64,000 bases of DNA from Vibrio breoganii (GCF_001677275.1 NZ_CP016177.1:806001-870000); one strand, 5' to 3'; positions 44,048 to 53,324 are shown, counted from the stretch's first letter. Made by a program: numbers and translations. The notes: generated from the letters alone by a model not told the origin.

Positions 44048-45282
44048 CAGGGTGAGAGCACGAGTGATTATTTATTGCTCATCACTTACCATTGACGCTA
44101 GTATTTGCTCTAAATAGCTGATTTCCATCGCAGCCATCTTAGTTTTTCGGCGTATACTCGCTTTTCTAGTTGTGTCACTTCTGAGCATATTCACTGCCAT
44201 GTGTCGCACGACAGCTAAAACCTGCGCAGCATTCTCTCGGTATATCTGACAAGCATCTTCATTAAATGCAGTATCTAGAACCCAGTGGAGGCTATTCTCG
44301 ATACCCCAATGCTCTTTAACACCTGTTGCAAATGTTTCTTCATTCAGTTCCTTTGAACTAATGTAGTATCGGTATTCGAGTGAGCATTTTTTGCCTGTTT
44401 TGTCATAGCGAAAGCTTATCGCCTGCCCAATGCTTTCAATGCCACTCCAATCATTAAACGGTTCTGTTTTTGGGGCTGGTATCACTCGATATTCACGGAT
44501 TTCGAGTCGCCCATGTTGTTGTTCCAACGGTGACTCTTTGAGATCATCTTCCAAAGCTGAAAACTCAGATTTGATGGCATGGAATAGTTTTTTCTGATTA
44601 CCTTTGACTGCCAGAAGATAGTCACCTCCATTGTTTACTATCGTCTCCGCAACTTCTTTTTGGCAGCCCATAGCATCGATAGTAATTAGGCATCCTTTTA
44701 GATCCAACACCCGTAAAAGTTCAGGAATGGCCGTGATTTCATTGGATTTTTTCTCAGCTTTAACTTGGCCTAGGACCAACTTGTTTTGAGCACAAAAAGC
44801 ACTGACCATGTGTATCGTTGAGGTTCTTGAGTTGCGGTCATATGAACTTCGAAGAGCCTTGCCATCAATGGCAATAAAACGCTCTTCCGTTACTTCACAT
44901 AAGCTGTTGACCCAACGAGTAAAGCACAGTTGAAACTGCTCTGCATCCAAACGAGAAATGACTCGAGCTATCGTGTCATGAACAGGTAGACCTTGTTCAA
45001 AAAGCCCTTTTTCTTGCAACCATCCAAGATGAGCACGTCCAAAATCTTCAATATCTTCCCAGCCTTCAGCCCCAGTAATAACGGCGCAGACAGTCAGAAA
45101 TAATACATCAAAGAGTGGATAACTGACTTTTGCAGACTGTCTTGGATCAACTAACGAACTAAAGTGCTTGGTAAAGATATCGGACATATTGCTCTCCTAA
45201 AAGAGAGTATGAGATCACACCTAGAGTTGATCTTCAAATCGATCGTTTTAAGTGTTCAAAATATGTTCGCGATCTTGCCCTG
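44048..45282 (-). mobile_element. ISAs1-family insertion sequence, 1235 bases
   Basis: Terminal repeats are imperfect: left CAGGGTGAGAGCACGA, right (minus strand) CAGGGCAAGATCGCGA. It encodes one transposase. The flanking bases (TAGTGGAC left, ACATTGAT right) do not form an 8-base duplication, consistent with an adjacent deletion. Confidence 0.85.
44072..45187 (-). CDS. ISAs1-family transposase
   Basis: A 371-residue transposase. An N-terminal DDE_Tnp_1-associated domain (DPRQSAKVSYPLFDVLFLTVCAVITGAEGW region) precedes the catalytic domain. Typical stretches are FIAIDGKALR (first aspartate), LITIDAMGCQ (second) and VKEHWGIENSLHW with the glutamate. Length and order match the family. It appears intact. 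Confidence 0.94.
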   Translation of the reverse strand: MSDIFTKHFSSLVDPRQSAKVSYPLFDVLFLTVCAVITGAEGWEDIEDFGRAHLGWLQEKGLFEQGLPVHDTIARVISRLDAEQFQLCFTRWVNSLCEVTEERFIAIDGKALRSSYDRNSRTSTIHMVSAFCAQNKLVLGQVKAEKKSNEITAIPELLRVLDLKGCLITIDAMGCQKEVAETIVNNGGDYLLAVKGNQKKLFHAIKSEFSALEDDLKESPLEQQHGRLEIREYRVIPAPKTEPFNDWSGIESIGQAISFRYDKTGKKCSLEYRYYISSKELNEETFATGVKEHWGIENSLHWVLDTAFNEDACQIYRENAAQVLAVVRHMAVNMLRSDTTRKASIRRKTKMAAMEISYLEQILASMVSDEQ

Positions 45283-45401
45283 ACATTGATACTAACCGGA
45301 GCACCTGCACCTACTAAAATTCCAATTTTTTTTCGGCTGTGGGTAATAAGATGACGGAAGTCATACATGTATTGATCAGGGTTATGAACAGTTTCTAGCA
45401 T
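45283..45401 (-). pseudogene. 5' fragment of a SIR2-like domain gene, cut by ISAs1 element
   Basis: From ATG at 45401 the minus strand encodes 40 residues before entering the IS: MLETVHNPDQYMYDFRHLI, then THSRKKIGILVGAGAPVSIN. The GILVGAGAPVS glycine-rich strand-turn matches the NAD-binding start of SIR2-like proteins, including those in phage-defence systems that deplete NAD+. The position beside an integrase fits a defence island. Everything downstream of residue 40 is lost. Confidence 0.55.
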
Positions 45402-45708
45402 ATATCTATCAGCGAACTTAATTAAAATTTATGTAAAGAGTGCCATACTTCACTGAAGTCAAAATTGATCAATCTCGATAACTTAATATTTTTACGGAAA
45501 AAAACTATCATTTATAATGACTTAACTATCAGTAATGGATCTTCTTGCTCGATTGCGTCTTTTAAAGCCCTAACAACCTGCCAGTGCTCCGTTAGTTTAG
45601 ATATGGCAAACAGCTATAGGGATCGATTAATAAATTTTTACCCCGACTCATTTCGGGGCACAATCATGCTGGTAACAATTATGTTGGTATAGCTATCGGC
45701 AATACTTG
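45402..45708. other. gap between SIR2-like fragment and integrase
   Basis: About 300 bases with no supported gene. A 75-codon plus-strand ORF (45465-45692) has no ribosome-binding site or recognisable family. The hairpin at 45641-45658 is described separately. Confidence 0.4.
45641..45658 (-). terminator. possible weak integrase terminator
   Basis: CCCCGA and TCGGGG form a short stem (6 bases, 6-base loop); on the minus strand it is followed by TAAAAATTTATT, an imperfect T-run. It lies 50 bases after the integrase stop. Confidence 0.35.
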
Positions 45709-47016
45709 TTAAAGTTTGCCAAGCATCCCTAAGTCCAACTCAATCGCTATTAGAGCTTTGTAAAGCTGATTCACACACATGGATTTTCCATATCTCCCAT
45801 AGGTTATTCCTTTTTTGGTATGCCCAACTAATTCTGCTACTACATTTTCAGGTATACCTTTTTGCTGTAACTCGTCAATGAATGTATGCCGAAAGCTATG
45901 AAGAGTTGGACGATTCTTACCTATAAATCCAGATTCAGTTAGCGCGCGCTCAAATCGTCTAGCAAATTGTTTACCCCAGTCCTTATCAACACCAATTGGT
46001 TTTAGATCAAATAACTGCTCAGACCCTGTCTTTTTTCGAGCAAGACAATATCTAATGAAACCACGCTCAATAAGGTAGGGGTGCACAGGTATAAGACGCA
46101 ATGATGATGGTGTTTTTAGAGACATATCATCTCCATCATCATTGATCGATAACACCCATAGACCGCCTTTCTCATAAACGTCATTAGTACGCAACTGACA
46201 GATTTCGCCTATCCTAGCCCCTGTATGTAAAAGCACTAAAGGAATCCAGAAGTCCTCAGTTATGGTTTGCATGGATTGATTAGCAAAGTCTTTATCGTAG
46301 GGGTGAGTGAATTTTTTGTGTCTAAACAATTTCAGTAGCTGTTCACGACTCCAACGGGGACGATCTTGGTGTGGAGCCTGTTTTCTAACTGCTAGCTTAA
46401 TTCTCTCAAAAGGACTCACTTTACACTCGCCTCTGAGACACAACCAATGATAAAACTGTTTCACTGCCGCCAGATACTCAACATTAGTCTTACGACTTCG
46501 ACCTTCATTTAACAGGTTGTCTCGGTACTCCATTGCATCTCTTGGGGTTGCCTTCAGGGCTGACATACCGAGTTGAGACAAATAGTGACTCACTCGTGAC
46601 TCTAACTGCTGAATACTGCGATTTTTAATTCCCTCCGACCGTTTTGTATGAACAAAGGCATTCAAAAGGTCTTTATTCGTAGTTTTAAAATCGGGGTTAT
46701 GCTTTGCTTTAGTTACTTTGGGCTTGCGTGCGCGCGTGACACGACCAGAAGCTGCGGATGTGAAGTTTTGCTTTCTGATAGTCTCTACAATCGCGCTCAA
46801 ACGTTCTTTAAATATTTCTGGTGTATCAGATTTGGAAATGGTCTTAATAGCTCTTCTAGCTTCAAGAGAGACTATCAGGTTGCGGTCAATAGCTTGATAT
46901 CGATTAGTCGTTCCCAAGGAGAAGCGTATTTCCTTTGGAAAGCCATTTTTTTGGAGTGATAGAGGGATGTAGATACGAGTGTAGTAGGTAGAGTTTCTAT
47001 TTCTGGTTAGATACAT
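45709..47016 (-). CDS. tyrosine recombinase (phage/island integrase)
   Basis: A 435-residue site-specific recombinase. An N-terminal region (MYLTRNRNSTYYTRIYIP, then LGTTNRYQAIDRN) resembles DUF6538-type integrase starts. A SAM-like core-binding domain (about 130-220) precedes the catalytic domain. Catalytic residues visible are R in TGARIGEICQL, HxxR in TLHSFRHTF, H in VGHTKKGI, and Y in TYGRYGK. It starts 90 bases from the 3' end of a tRNA-Ser gene, the typical place for an island integrase. Confidence 0.92.
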   Translation of the reverse strand: MYLTRNRNSTYYTRIYIPLSLQKNGFPKEIRFSLGTTNRYQAIDRNLIVSLEARRAIKTISKSDTPEIFKERLSAIVETIRKQNFTSAASGRVTRARKPKVTKAKHNPDFKTTNKDLLNAFVHTKRSEGIKNRSIQQLESRVSHYLSQLGMSALKATPRDAMEYRDNLLNEGRSRKTNVEYLAAVKQFYHWLCLRGECKVSPFERIKLAVRKQAPHQDRPRWSREQLLKLFRHKKFTHPYDKDFANQSMQTITEDFWIPLVLLHTGARIGEICQLRTNDVYEKGGLWVLSINDDGDDMSLKTPSSLRLIPVHPYLIERGFIRYCLARKKTGSEQLFDLKPIGVDKDWGKQFARRFERALTESGFIGKNRPTLHSFRHTFIDELQQKGIPENVVAELVGHTKKGITYGRYGKSMCVNQLYKALIAIELDLGMLGKL

Positions 47017-47065
47017 GTCGTGACACCTATTCGTGACACCTGCAAGTTCTTAAACGCCAGATATG

Positions 47066-47092
47066 AAAAAACCCGCTGAAAATCAACGGGTT
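47066..47092 (-). terminator. terminator of tRNA-Ser transcript
   Basis: On the minus strand AACCCGTTG and CAGCGGGTT pair (one G-T) around ATTTT, then T residues. It follows the tRNA-Ser 3' end directly, and sits between the tRNA and the integrase. Confidence 0.75.
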
Positions 47093-47105
47093 ATCTCAAT
47101 GAAAG

Positions 47106-47196
47106 TGGCGGAGAGATAGGGATTTGAACCCTAGAACCGCTATTAACGGTTGCCGGTTTTCAAGACCGGTGCTTTCGACCACTCAGCCATCTCTCC
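47106..47196 (-). tRNA. tRNA-Ser (UGA anticodon)
   Basis: Minus-strand sequence starts GGAGAGATGGCTGAGTGG and ends CTCTCCGCCA with encoded CCA. The 7-base acceptor stem is complementary. The anticodon stem-loop CCGGTCTTGAAAACCGG contains TGA, and there is a long variable arm (CAACCGTTAATAGCGGTTC), as in class II serine tRNAs. The T-loop GGTTCAAATCC is present. It is the probable integration site for the neighbouring integrase. Confidence 0.96.
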
Positions 47197-47332
47197 GTTG
47201 CGGGAAGAATAATATAGAGATTAAAAACCTTTGTAAATACTAAATTTAGTAGAAAAGGTCTGAGTGATTGTATTTTGAACAATAAGTTGGGGTGAGCTAA
47301 GTCGCTTAGTTATCTGGGGCTGAAATGTGTTC

Positions 47333-47361
47333 AAAAAAGTAAGGGAGCCATCGGCTCCCTT
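47333..47361 (-). terminator. terminator after tRNA-Pro
   Basis: On the minus strand AAGGGAGCC and GGCTCCCTT form a perfect 9-base stem with a GAT loop, followed by AC and then six T. Confidence 0.9.
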
Positions 47362-47371
47362 CGGTGTTTCG

Positions 47372-47448
47372 TGGTCGGACTGACAGGATTTGAACCTGCG
47401 ACCCTCCGCCCCCCAGGCGGATGCGCTACCAAGCTGCGCTACAGTCCG
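47372..47448 (-). tRNA. tRNA-Pro (GGG anticodon)
   Basis: Minus-strand sequence starts CGGACTGTAGCGCAGC and ends CAGTCCGACCA with encoded CCA (77 bases). The anticodon loop between CCGCC and GGCGG contains GGG. The T-loop GGTTCAAATCC is present. The 5' end is 2 bases from the stop of yejM, so it may be processed from the yejM transcript. The yejM-tRNA-Pro order is also found in E. coli. Confidence 0.96.
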
Positions 47449-47450
47449 AG

Positions 47451-49250
47451 TTATTGCTGTTCGTAGAAACGCTTAGTTTCTGACAATCCTTGCATAATAA
47501 CGGACAGTTTCGGTTTTGCATCGCGCTGTCTACGGTAATTGTGGTCAAACACTTTGTAGTTGCCGTAGCGGTCTAAGACGGTGATTTCATTAGGAGAAAT
47601 CAATGCAAATTCGCGGGCATCGCCAGCCATCGTCCAGCGACGATTCTTGCTATTAAATAGGTTTTGACCGCTACTGAAATCCGCAGGGTTCGAAGTCACA
47701 CCAAGCAGGTCTTGCATCAGGGTCACTGACAAATCAAAGTGACTGGATACGTGGGTCCATTCCTTTGCTGACTTGTTAGGCCAATGCACGACCATAGGCA
47801 CCTGCAATTGGTACTTGCTGTAGTTACTGTTCGAACCCCAACTGTTGGTGTTGGTTTCGTTAAATTCCCAGCCATGGTCTGAGGTAATCACGACAATGGT
47901 ATTATCCAGCAACTCTTTGTCTTGCAGGGTAGCAAGTACTTGTTCGATTGTAGCGTCAATTTTGCTAGCAGTAGTGCTGTAAGCCTGACGAAGGACTGCT
48001 CCTGCATCTTTTCCTGAAGTGTCACTTACATGGTCTTCAAACTGTTGCATCTGCGTGAGATGAAGCAGGCTAAACCAGTTTTTGTTACCTTCGTTATCAA
48101 GCCACTGTTGCCAGTTACTTACGGCCGCTGTATCAGACTTACTGATCTGTTCGGTAAGGCTATCGTCTAAGCCGCTTAAGATGACATCATCATAAATGTT
48201 TGATGAGAAGTCATTACCACTAAAGAAGCCCATATCGTAGTTGCGATATTGAAGCTGCTCTACAAATAAAGGCTGAGTCTCGTGATAGCGAACATTGGCA
48301 GAGTACGTCGCTGGGATGCCATAAAACAGTCCAAAAGATGCTGAATTATCGTTGCCGGAGCTGTAGTGATGGGTGAAATTCTGGTTTTGTGTCGCAAATT
48401 CGCTAAGAGCAGGCATGGTTTCTGGAGTCATGCTGTCTGCACGTAGATCTTCAACCACAATCATCATTAGGTTGTAGTTCTTACTCTTACTCTTATTTAC
48501 CTTCAATGTTTCTAGAGGATAAGTGAGTACTTCTGTATTCGCTTCACCGCGTTCAACACGCTCTTGATATTCTTCTCGGTCGAACCAACCCTGACGCTCT
48601 AAAAAGGTCTTAGCGGTCATTGGATATGACAACGGAAAGTTAGCACGTTGATTTGTAATTGGGTTGTAGAAGGTAGCATCAGCCCAGATATAAATCAGAT
48701 GACTGAAAATAAAGCTAACAAAGAAGACCACAGCAATAGGGCGACCAATGCGCTTGTGCGACAGTTTTCTTTGTTTGCGCCAAACCCACTCAGCAAGAGC
48801 GAGTTGCACAAAGAATATGATGGGTACAAGAACGAACAGCGTTTGCCATTTTGCATTGATGGCATTCTTATCGTCGCTTAACAACAGTTCCCAAACGATA
48901 GGGTTAAGGTGCAGATTAAGCTCTTGATACGCTTGTGTATCAAGTAGCAAAACAGTCAGCCCAACCGTACTCGCGAGCACACCGACTATCCTGAACAGCT
49001 TAAAGTTTGGGACAATGAAGGTTATGGGGAATAGGCAGAGTACATAGAGCCCAAATACCAAGAAACCAAAATGGCCTACCCAAGATGAGAATAGGTACAG
49101 TTGCCCTAAAAGGGTATCTGGCCAAGGGGATTCGGCTATGTATCGCGTACCAATGAGCATTGCAACGATGACATTGAAAAAGCTAAACCAATGTCCCCAA
49201 CTGACCAGTCTTGATACTCGTTCTGCGTAAGAATTACCGCTATCTACCAT
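47451..49250 (-). CDS. yejM: YejM/PbgA/LapC-type membrane sulfatase-fold protein
   Basis: A 599-residue inner-membrane protein. About five N-terminal transmembrane helices (residues 15-190) are followed by a periplasmic sulfatase-fold domain (about 250-580; LMMIVVEDLRADSMTPE, VVITSDHGWEFNET). In E. coli this protein senses LPS and controls LpxC turnover through LapB; it is not a working sulfatase. E. coli YejM is 586 residues. It follows yejL by 26 bases and ends 2 bases before tRNA-Pro, the conserved order. Confidence 0.93.
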   Translation of the reverse strand: MVDSGNSYAERVSRLVSWGHWFSFFNVIVAMLIGTRYIAESPWPDTLLGQLYLFSSWVGHFGFLVFGLYVLCLFPITFIVPNFKLFRIVGVLASTVGLTVLLLDTQAYQELNLHLNPIVWELLLSDDKNAINAKWQTLFVLVPIIFFVQLALAEWVWRKQRKLSHKRIGRPIAVVFFVSFIFSHLIYIWADATFYNPITNQRANFPLSYPMTAKTFLERQGWFDREEYQERVERGEANTEVLTYPLETLKVNKSKSKNYNLMMIVVEDLRADSMTPETMPALSEFATQNQNFTHHYSSGNDNSASFGLFYGIPATYSANVRYHETQPLFVEQLQYRNYDMGFFSGNDFSSNIYDDVILSGLDDSLTEQISKSDTAAVSNWQQWLDNEGNKNWFSLLHLTQMQQFEDHVSDTSGKDAGAVLRQAYSTTASKIDATIEQVLATLQDKELLDNTIVVITSDHGWEFNETNTNSWGSNSNYSKYQLQVPMVVHWPNKSAKEWTHVSSHFDLSVTLMQDLLGVTSNPADFSSGQNLFNSKNRRWTMAGDAREFALISPNEITVLDRYGNYKVFDHNYRRQRDAKPKLSVIMQGLSETKRFYEQQ

Positions 49251-49275
49251 GAATGTTCGTTCTTGTTATTAGTTG

Positions 49276-49491
49276 TTAGTCTTCAACAGATGCAATGAGT
49301 GCATCTGAAAAAGTTTTGGCGATGGCCTTCCTTTGTCCTTTAGCCACGTTCTGGTTAAGAACGTTTGTCGCGATATTGCCAACCAACATCAAGCTCAGTT
49401 CTGGAGTCGATTGGTGCTTCTCAAGGACTGCTGCAATTTCAGCTAACATGGTTTCGACTTTTTCGTCACTGTATTTCGATGTAATAGGCAT
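49276..49491 (-). CDS. yejL: YejL family protein (UPF0352)
   Basis: A 71-residue helical cytoplasmic protein. [15 protein letters not shown] and [16 protein letters not shown] are typical of YejL (DUF1414). E. coli YejL is 75 residues. It precedes yejM by 26 bases and is divergent from yejK, as in many gammaproteobacteria. Function unknown. Confidence 0.92.
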   Translation of the reverse strand: MPITSKYSDEKVETMLAEIAAVLEKHQSTPELSLMLVGNIATNVLNQNVAKGQRKAIAKTFSDALIASVED

Positions 49492-49575
49492 AGTTACTCT
49501 GCTAATGATAGTGTAAACGGCTTATGATAACCTACTCTGAATAACAACTGAAATCACAAGAGATAGAAATCTCCT

Positions 49576-50577
49576 ATGAGTTTACAATTATCTAATGTCA
49601 TTTTGCATCAATTAGTTAAAGATTCTGAGCAACAGCTAACGGTTAACTACCGTGAATCGGCCCTAGCTAATGACGCATCTACTGAAAGTTTAGTCGCCGA
49701 ATTGCATCGAGTGTTCAATGCAAAGGCAGGAAAAGGCTTTGGAACCTTCTCAGATGAGAGCGAGTTCAAAGTTTGGTTAGATAATACGTTATCTGACGAT
49801 CTCGACTTTTACACTTTCTCACAAAATAGTGCCAAGCGACTGATCTCTGAGATCAGCAAGTATTCTTTCGCGGAAGAAGGGTTTTTAGTGTTAGCTCACT
49901 ATCAATCTTTAGCCACGGACTACCTGTTTATTGCGCTTATCCCTTCGAATGAAAGCCTGAAGGTCACTGAAGGGCTGGATATTAGTGCTACGGATTACCT
50001 GGATATCTCGAAGATGGATATCGCGGCGCGTATCGACTTGTCTACGTATCAAACGGATAGCGACTCGAACCGCTCGCTTACTTTTATCAAGGGACGAGTA
50101 GGGCGCAAGGTATCGGATTTCTTCTTGGATTTCCTGCAAGCTGAAACGGGTTTGGACACGAAACAGCAAAACTTAGTGTTGATGCAAGCGGTGGACGACT
50201 TTGTAGCGGATGCTAAGTTAGAGAAAGACGATGCTAACTCATACCGTAAGCAAGTTGCAGATTATTGCAATGAGCAGATCAAAGCCGGTGATGAGGTAGA
50301 GGTTCGTGAACTGTCGCAAGAGCTACCAAAAAGCGATGACGGCACCAGCTTTGCTGATTTTACCGAAGAGCAAGGTTATGAGCTAGAAGAGAGCTTTCCT
50401 GGTGATAGAGCCGCTGTGCGCAAGCTAACTAAGTTTGTTGGCGCAGGTGGTGGTCTGAATATCAGCTTTGACTCCATGCTAATGGGTGAGCGCGTTTTTT
50501 ATGATCCAGAGACAGATACCTTGACGATCAAAGGGACGCCACCGAATCTACGTGACCAGCTAACAAGAAAGGGTTAA
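49576..50577 (+). CDS. yejK: nucleoid-associated protein YejK (NdpA)
   Basis: A 333-residue nucleoid-associated protein. The N-terminus MSLQLSNVILHQLVK and the middle motif SFIKGRVG-like TFIKGRVGRKVSDFF are characteristic. E. coli YejK is 335 residues. It is divergent from yejL across 84 bases, and followed by a strong terminator. Confidence 0.93.
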   Translation: MSLQLSNVILHQLVKDSEQQLTVNYRESALANDASTESLVAELHRVFNAKAGKGFGTFSDESEFKVWLDNTLSDDLDFYTFSQNSAKRLISEISKYSFAEEGFLVLAHYQSLATDYLFIALIPSNESLKVTEGLDISATDYLDISKMDIAARIDLSTYQTDSDSNRSLTFIKGRVGRKVSDFFLDFLQAETGLDTKQQNLVLMQAVDDFVADAKLEKDDANSYRKQVADYCNEQIKAGDEVEVRELSQELPKSDDGTSFADFTEEQGYELEESFPGDRAAVRKLTKFVGAGGGLNISFDSMLMGERVFYDPETDTLTIKGTPPNLRDQLTRKG

Positions 50578-50601
50578 CCCTTAAAAACAAGCAGTTAAGA
50601 C

Positions 50602-50631
50602 AACGCAACCCTCGAGGTTGCGTTTTTTTTG
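50602..50631 (+). terminator. yejK terminator
   Basis: AACGCAACC and GGTTGCGTT form a perfect 9-base stem around CTCGA, followed by eight T. Confidence 0.92.
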
Positions 50632-50758
50632 CACTTTATGAATAAAAATTCTTGTCATTCGCCTCAACTTTTTTAAATATGAAGGACAACAATAAAATTT
50701 GATTAGCACTGGTGATAATTTTCAGTGCATTCCCAAAATTACATGGAGTATAGAGATG

Positions 50759-51877
50759 ATGCGAGTAGGTTTAGTTGGCTGGCGCGGTATGGTTGGCTCA
50801 GTTTTAATGCAACGAATGGTAGAAGAGCGCGATTTTGATCTGATTGAGCCAGTTTTCTACAGCACCTCTCAGGTGGGTATTCCAGCTCCTGTTTATGCAG
50901 GTAAAGATGCCGGTATGCTGCAGGACGCTTTTGATATCGAAAGCCTTAAGCAGTTGGATGCCATTGTTACCTGTCAAGGTGGCAGCTACACAGAGAAAGT
51001 TTACCCAGCGCTAAAGCAAGCGGGTTGGAAAGGCTACTGGATTGATGCGGCTTCTACACTGCGCATGGATAAAGACTCCATCATTACTTTAGACCCTGTG
51101 AATCTAGAGCAAATCCAACAAGGCATTCACTCAGGTACTTCTACCTTTGTTGGTGGTAACTGCACAGTAAGCTTGATGCTGATGGCGCTTGGCGGTCTGT
51201 ATGAGAAAGGTCTTGTTGAATGGATGAGCGCAATGACGTATCAAGCGGCTTCTGGCGCTGGTGCGAAAAACATGCGTGAACTGATTTCTCAAATGGGCGT
51301 AGTGCAGCAATCTGTTGCAACGGAACTTGCCGATCCAGCAACCTCTATTCTAGATATCGATCGTAAGGTTGCTGAGACTATCCGTTCTGACGCTTTCCCT
51401 ACAGAGCAGTTTGGTGCCCCGCTAGCGGGCTCTCTGATCCCTTGGATTGACGTTAAACGCGAAAACGGCCAAAGCAAGGAAGAGTGGAAAGCTGGCGTTG
51501 AAGCAAACAAGATTCTTGGACTAGATGGCAACCCGATTGCGATTGATGGTACTTGTGTTCGCATCGGCGCAATGCGCTGTCACGCACAAGCGCTGACTAT
51601 CAAGCTTAAGCAAAACGTACCTATGGATGAAATCGAAGAGATCATTGGTACGCACAACGACTGGGTTAAGGTGATTCCTAACGAGCGTGACATCACAGCT
51701 CAAGAGCTTACTCCAGCTAAAGTGACAGGTACTATGTCTGTTCCTGTTGGTCGTCTGCGTAAGATGGCGATGGGCGATGACTTCTTGAATGCCTTTACTG
51801 TTGGTGACCAGCTATTGTGGGGTGCGGCAGAGCCACTACGTCGTACACTGCGTATCATTCTGGCTGAGAAAGCTTAA
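50759..51877 (+). CDS. asd: aspartate-semialdehyde dehydrogenase
   Basis: A 372-residue NADP-dependent enzyme of the aspartate family pathway, reducing aspartyl phosphate to the semialdehyde for lysine, threonine, methionine and diaminopimelate. The N-terminus [20 protein letters not shown] is diagnostic of the gammaproteobacterial form. The catalytic cysteine is in [11 protein letters not shown] (about residue 134). [13 protein letters not shown] contains the substrate-binding region. Two ATG codons in tandem (50756 and 50759) follow GGAG; the second gives the usual N-terminus. Confidence 0.97.
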   Translation: MRVGLVGWRGMVGSVLMQRMVEERDFDLIEPVFYSTSQVGIPAPVYAGKDAGMLQDAFDIESLKQLDAIVTCQGGSYTEKVYPALKQAGWKGYWIDAASTLRMDKDSIITLDPVNLEQIQQGIHSGTSTFVGGNCTVSLMLMALGGLYEKGLVEWMSAMTYQAASGAGAKNMRELISQMGVVQQSVATELADPATSILDIDRKVAETIRSDAFPTEQFGAPLAGSLIPWIDVKRENGQSKEEWKAGVEANKILGLDGNPIAIDGTCVRIGAMRCHAQALTIKLKQNVPMDEIEEIIGTHNDWVKVIPNERDITAQELTPAKVTGTMSVPVGRLRKMAMGDDFLNAFTVGDQLLWGAAEPLRRTLRIILAEKA

Positions 51878-51904
51878 TAGCGATATTGTATTGGTTGAAT
51901 TGAA

Positions 51905-51929
51905 GGCGCCCTACGGGGCGCTTTTTTTA
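51905..51929 (+). terminator. asd terminator
   Basis: GCGCCC and GGGCGC form a perfect stem with a TACG loop, followed by seven or more T. Confidence 0.93.
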
Positions 51930-51969
51930 TTTCAGCTGAAAGCTGTCAGCTATCAGAAGTAAACAGCTT

Positions 51970-52010
51970 CATTCCAGCCATGAGGTGGAGTATTGGGTGG
52001 TGCAGGTCTA
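51970..52010. repeat. diverged copy of a palindromic intergenic repeat
   Basis: CATTCCAGCCATGAGGTGGA and the sequence after it (GGGTGGTGCAGGTC) resemble the copy at 53469 (ATTCCAGC-CTTGA-GCTGGAAT, then GGGTGCGGGACT). The palindrome is decayed here. One copy lies on each side of the IS110 element. Confidence 0.45.
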
Positions 52011-52105
52011 TGCGTGTGCGCTCTAAGTTACTGGCCTTCGCCAGTATGACGTTGTTTCTATGGTGTTTTCACTCTTAGATGTCATCATTTGTCATATAAA
52101 AGAAG

Positions 52106-52313
52106 TAGTCCCAAATAAAGTAAATTATCTGGGACTAAGCTAGGGTGAGAAGAAGAGACTAACGCGTCAAAGGCTTCGAGCTTCCGGGGATGCCAAAGTC
52201 TCTTCTCGCTCTAGCGATTCTGAGCTTCTATAACAGGTAATCGCACAAGATCTTTAACCGATATGAAAAAGCCATGAATCGCTCTTACCTTTCAATGTAA
52301 GGATAGTAGATTT
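52106..52313 (+). ncRNA. structured leader of the IS110 element, bridge-RNA candidate
   Basis: The 208 bases before the transposase contain a perfect stem TAGTCCCA/TGGGACTA (52106-52113, 52130-52137). A second, larger hairpin follows (AGAAGAGACT near 52149-52162 with AGTCTCTTCT near 52195-52206, and outer CTAG pairing). IS110-group elements encode their bridge RNA in a non-coding left end, so the position and structure fit. The loops that would pair with target and donor are not identified. Confidence 0.4.
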
Positions 52314-53324
52314 ATGAAAACTCTCTCTATTTCGCAGTTAAAAAACTGTACCGCTATTGGCATTGATGTCTCTAAAAAGACGCTAGATTTTGCAGGATTA
52401 ACGGCAGGAAAAACCATTCTGTATCAACTCAACAACACCGTAGAGTCGATAGAAAAGTTGGCTGAAAAGCTCGTAGAATCGCAGTACAAAGGTAAAATAA
52501 TCTGTGAATCAACCGGTCATTATCACCTCAAGTTAGTCTCCGTATTTTCAAAGCATAACCTTAATCTCTACGTCATTAATCCATTGCAATCGAGCAAGCA
52601 TAGCAAAGCTAACATTCGCAAGACTAAAACAGATCCCGTCGATGCTGAGACACTAGCCACAATGTGTCTTACTGAGAGAAACCTGCCTAAACCGACTAAA
52701 CTAAGTGACCGTAATCTATTGATTACATTGAAAGTAGGCCAAATAAAGGCAATAGAGAAGCTAATACAGAAAATGGGGAGTAGCCTTCGTTTGTTCGAGG
52801 AAACTTATCAAGGTTTAGGGTTTGAGTTAGATGAAGTTCAACAAGAGCTCGCTACGAAACTGGCGGAATTAAAGTCGCTTCACAAGCGTATGCTTCGAGA
52901 GCTTGAGGCCTTGATTGTTGAAACTAACGAAAGCGCAAGAGACACCGATATCTTAGCCAGTATTCCAGGGATCTCTTCGACCACTGCTGCTCTTTTAAGC
53001 CAACTGGATAGAAGGGTTAAGAGTTGTCATTCATGGGTGGCGTTTGTTGGGTTGGACACCAGCATTCGACAAAGCGGAACGTGGAGAGGGAAAGGAAAAC
53101 TGAGTAAGCGAGGAAACACTTATTTGAGGAAAAGAATCTTCTGCTCAGCTTGGGGAGCGACAATGCATGATGAACATTTTAAAGCTTACTACGACAAACT
53201 GAGGGCAGAAGGAAGGAGCTATAAAGAAGCCTTGTGTATCTTAGCTAAGAAACAAATTAGGATCGCTTATCACTTGTTGAGCAGTGGTGAAAAATACGAT
53301 CCTATTAAGGCTTTTGGGGCCTAA
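52314..53324 (+). CDS. IS110-family transposase/recombinase
   Basis: A 336-residue DEDD recombinase. The N-terminal RuvC-like domain has D in IGIDVSKKTLDF, E in IICESTGHY, and D in KTDPVDAETLA. A coiled-coil middle (about 170-210) and a C-terminal Tnp_20 domain (ILASIPGISSTTAALLSQL, then GTWRGKGKLSKRGN with the conserved serine) follow. AAGGATAG precedes the ATG. It appears intact. Exact IS ends are not defined because IS110 elements lack clear terminal repeats. Confidence 0.92.
   Translation: MKTLSISQLKNCTAIGIDVSKKTLDFAGLTAGKTILYQLNNTVESIEKLAEKLVESQYKGKIICESTGHYHLKLVSVFSKHNLNLYVINPLQSSKHSKANIRKTKTDPVDAETLATMCLTERNLPKPTKLSDRNLLITLKVGQIKAIEKLIQKMGSSLRLFEETYQGLGFELDEVQQELATKLAELKSLHKRMLRELEALIVETNESARDTDILASIPGISSTTAALLSQLDRRVKSCHSWVAFVGLDTSIRQSGTWRGKGKLSKRGNTYLRKRIFCSAWGATMHDEHFKAYYDKLRAEGRSYKEALCILAKKQIRIAYHLLSSGEKYDPIKAFGA

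Noticed and set aside
44040..45290. 8-base target duplication around the ISAs1 element
   Set aside because: TAGTGGAC and ACATTGAT do not match; an adjacent deletion is a better explanation.
45465..45692. 75-codon plus-strand ORF between SIR2-like fragment and integrase
   Set aside because: Low-complexity start, no Shine-Dalgarno and no recognisable family.
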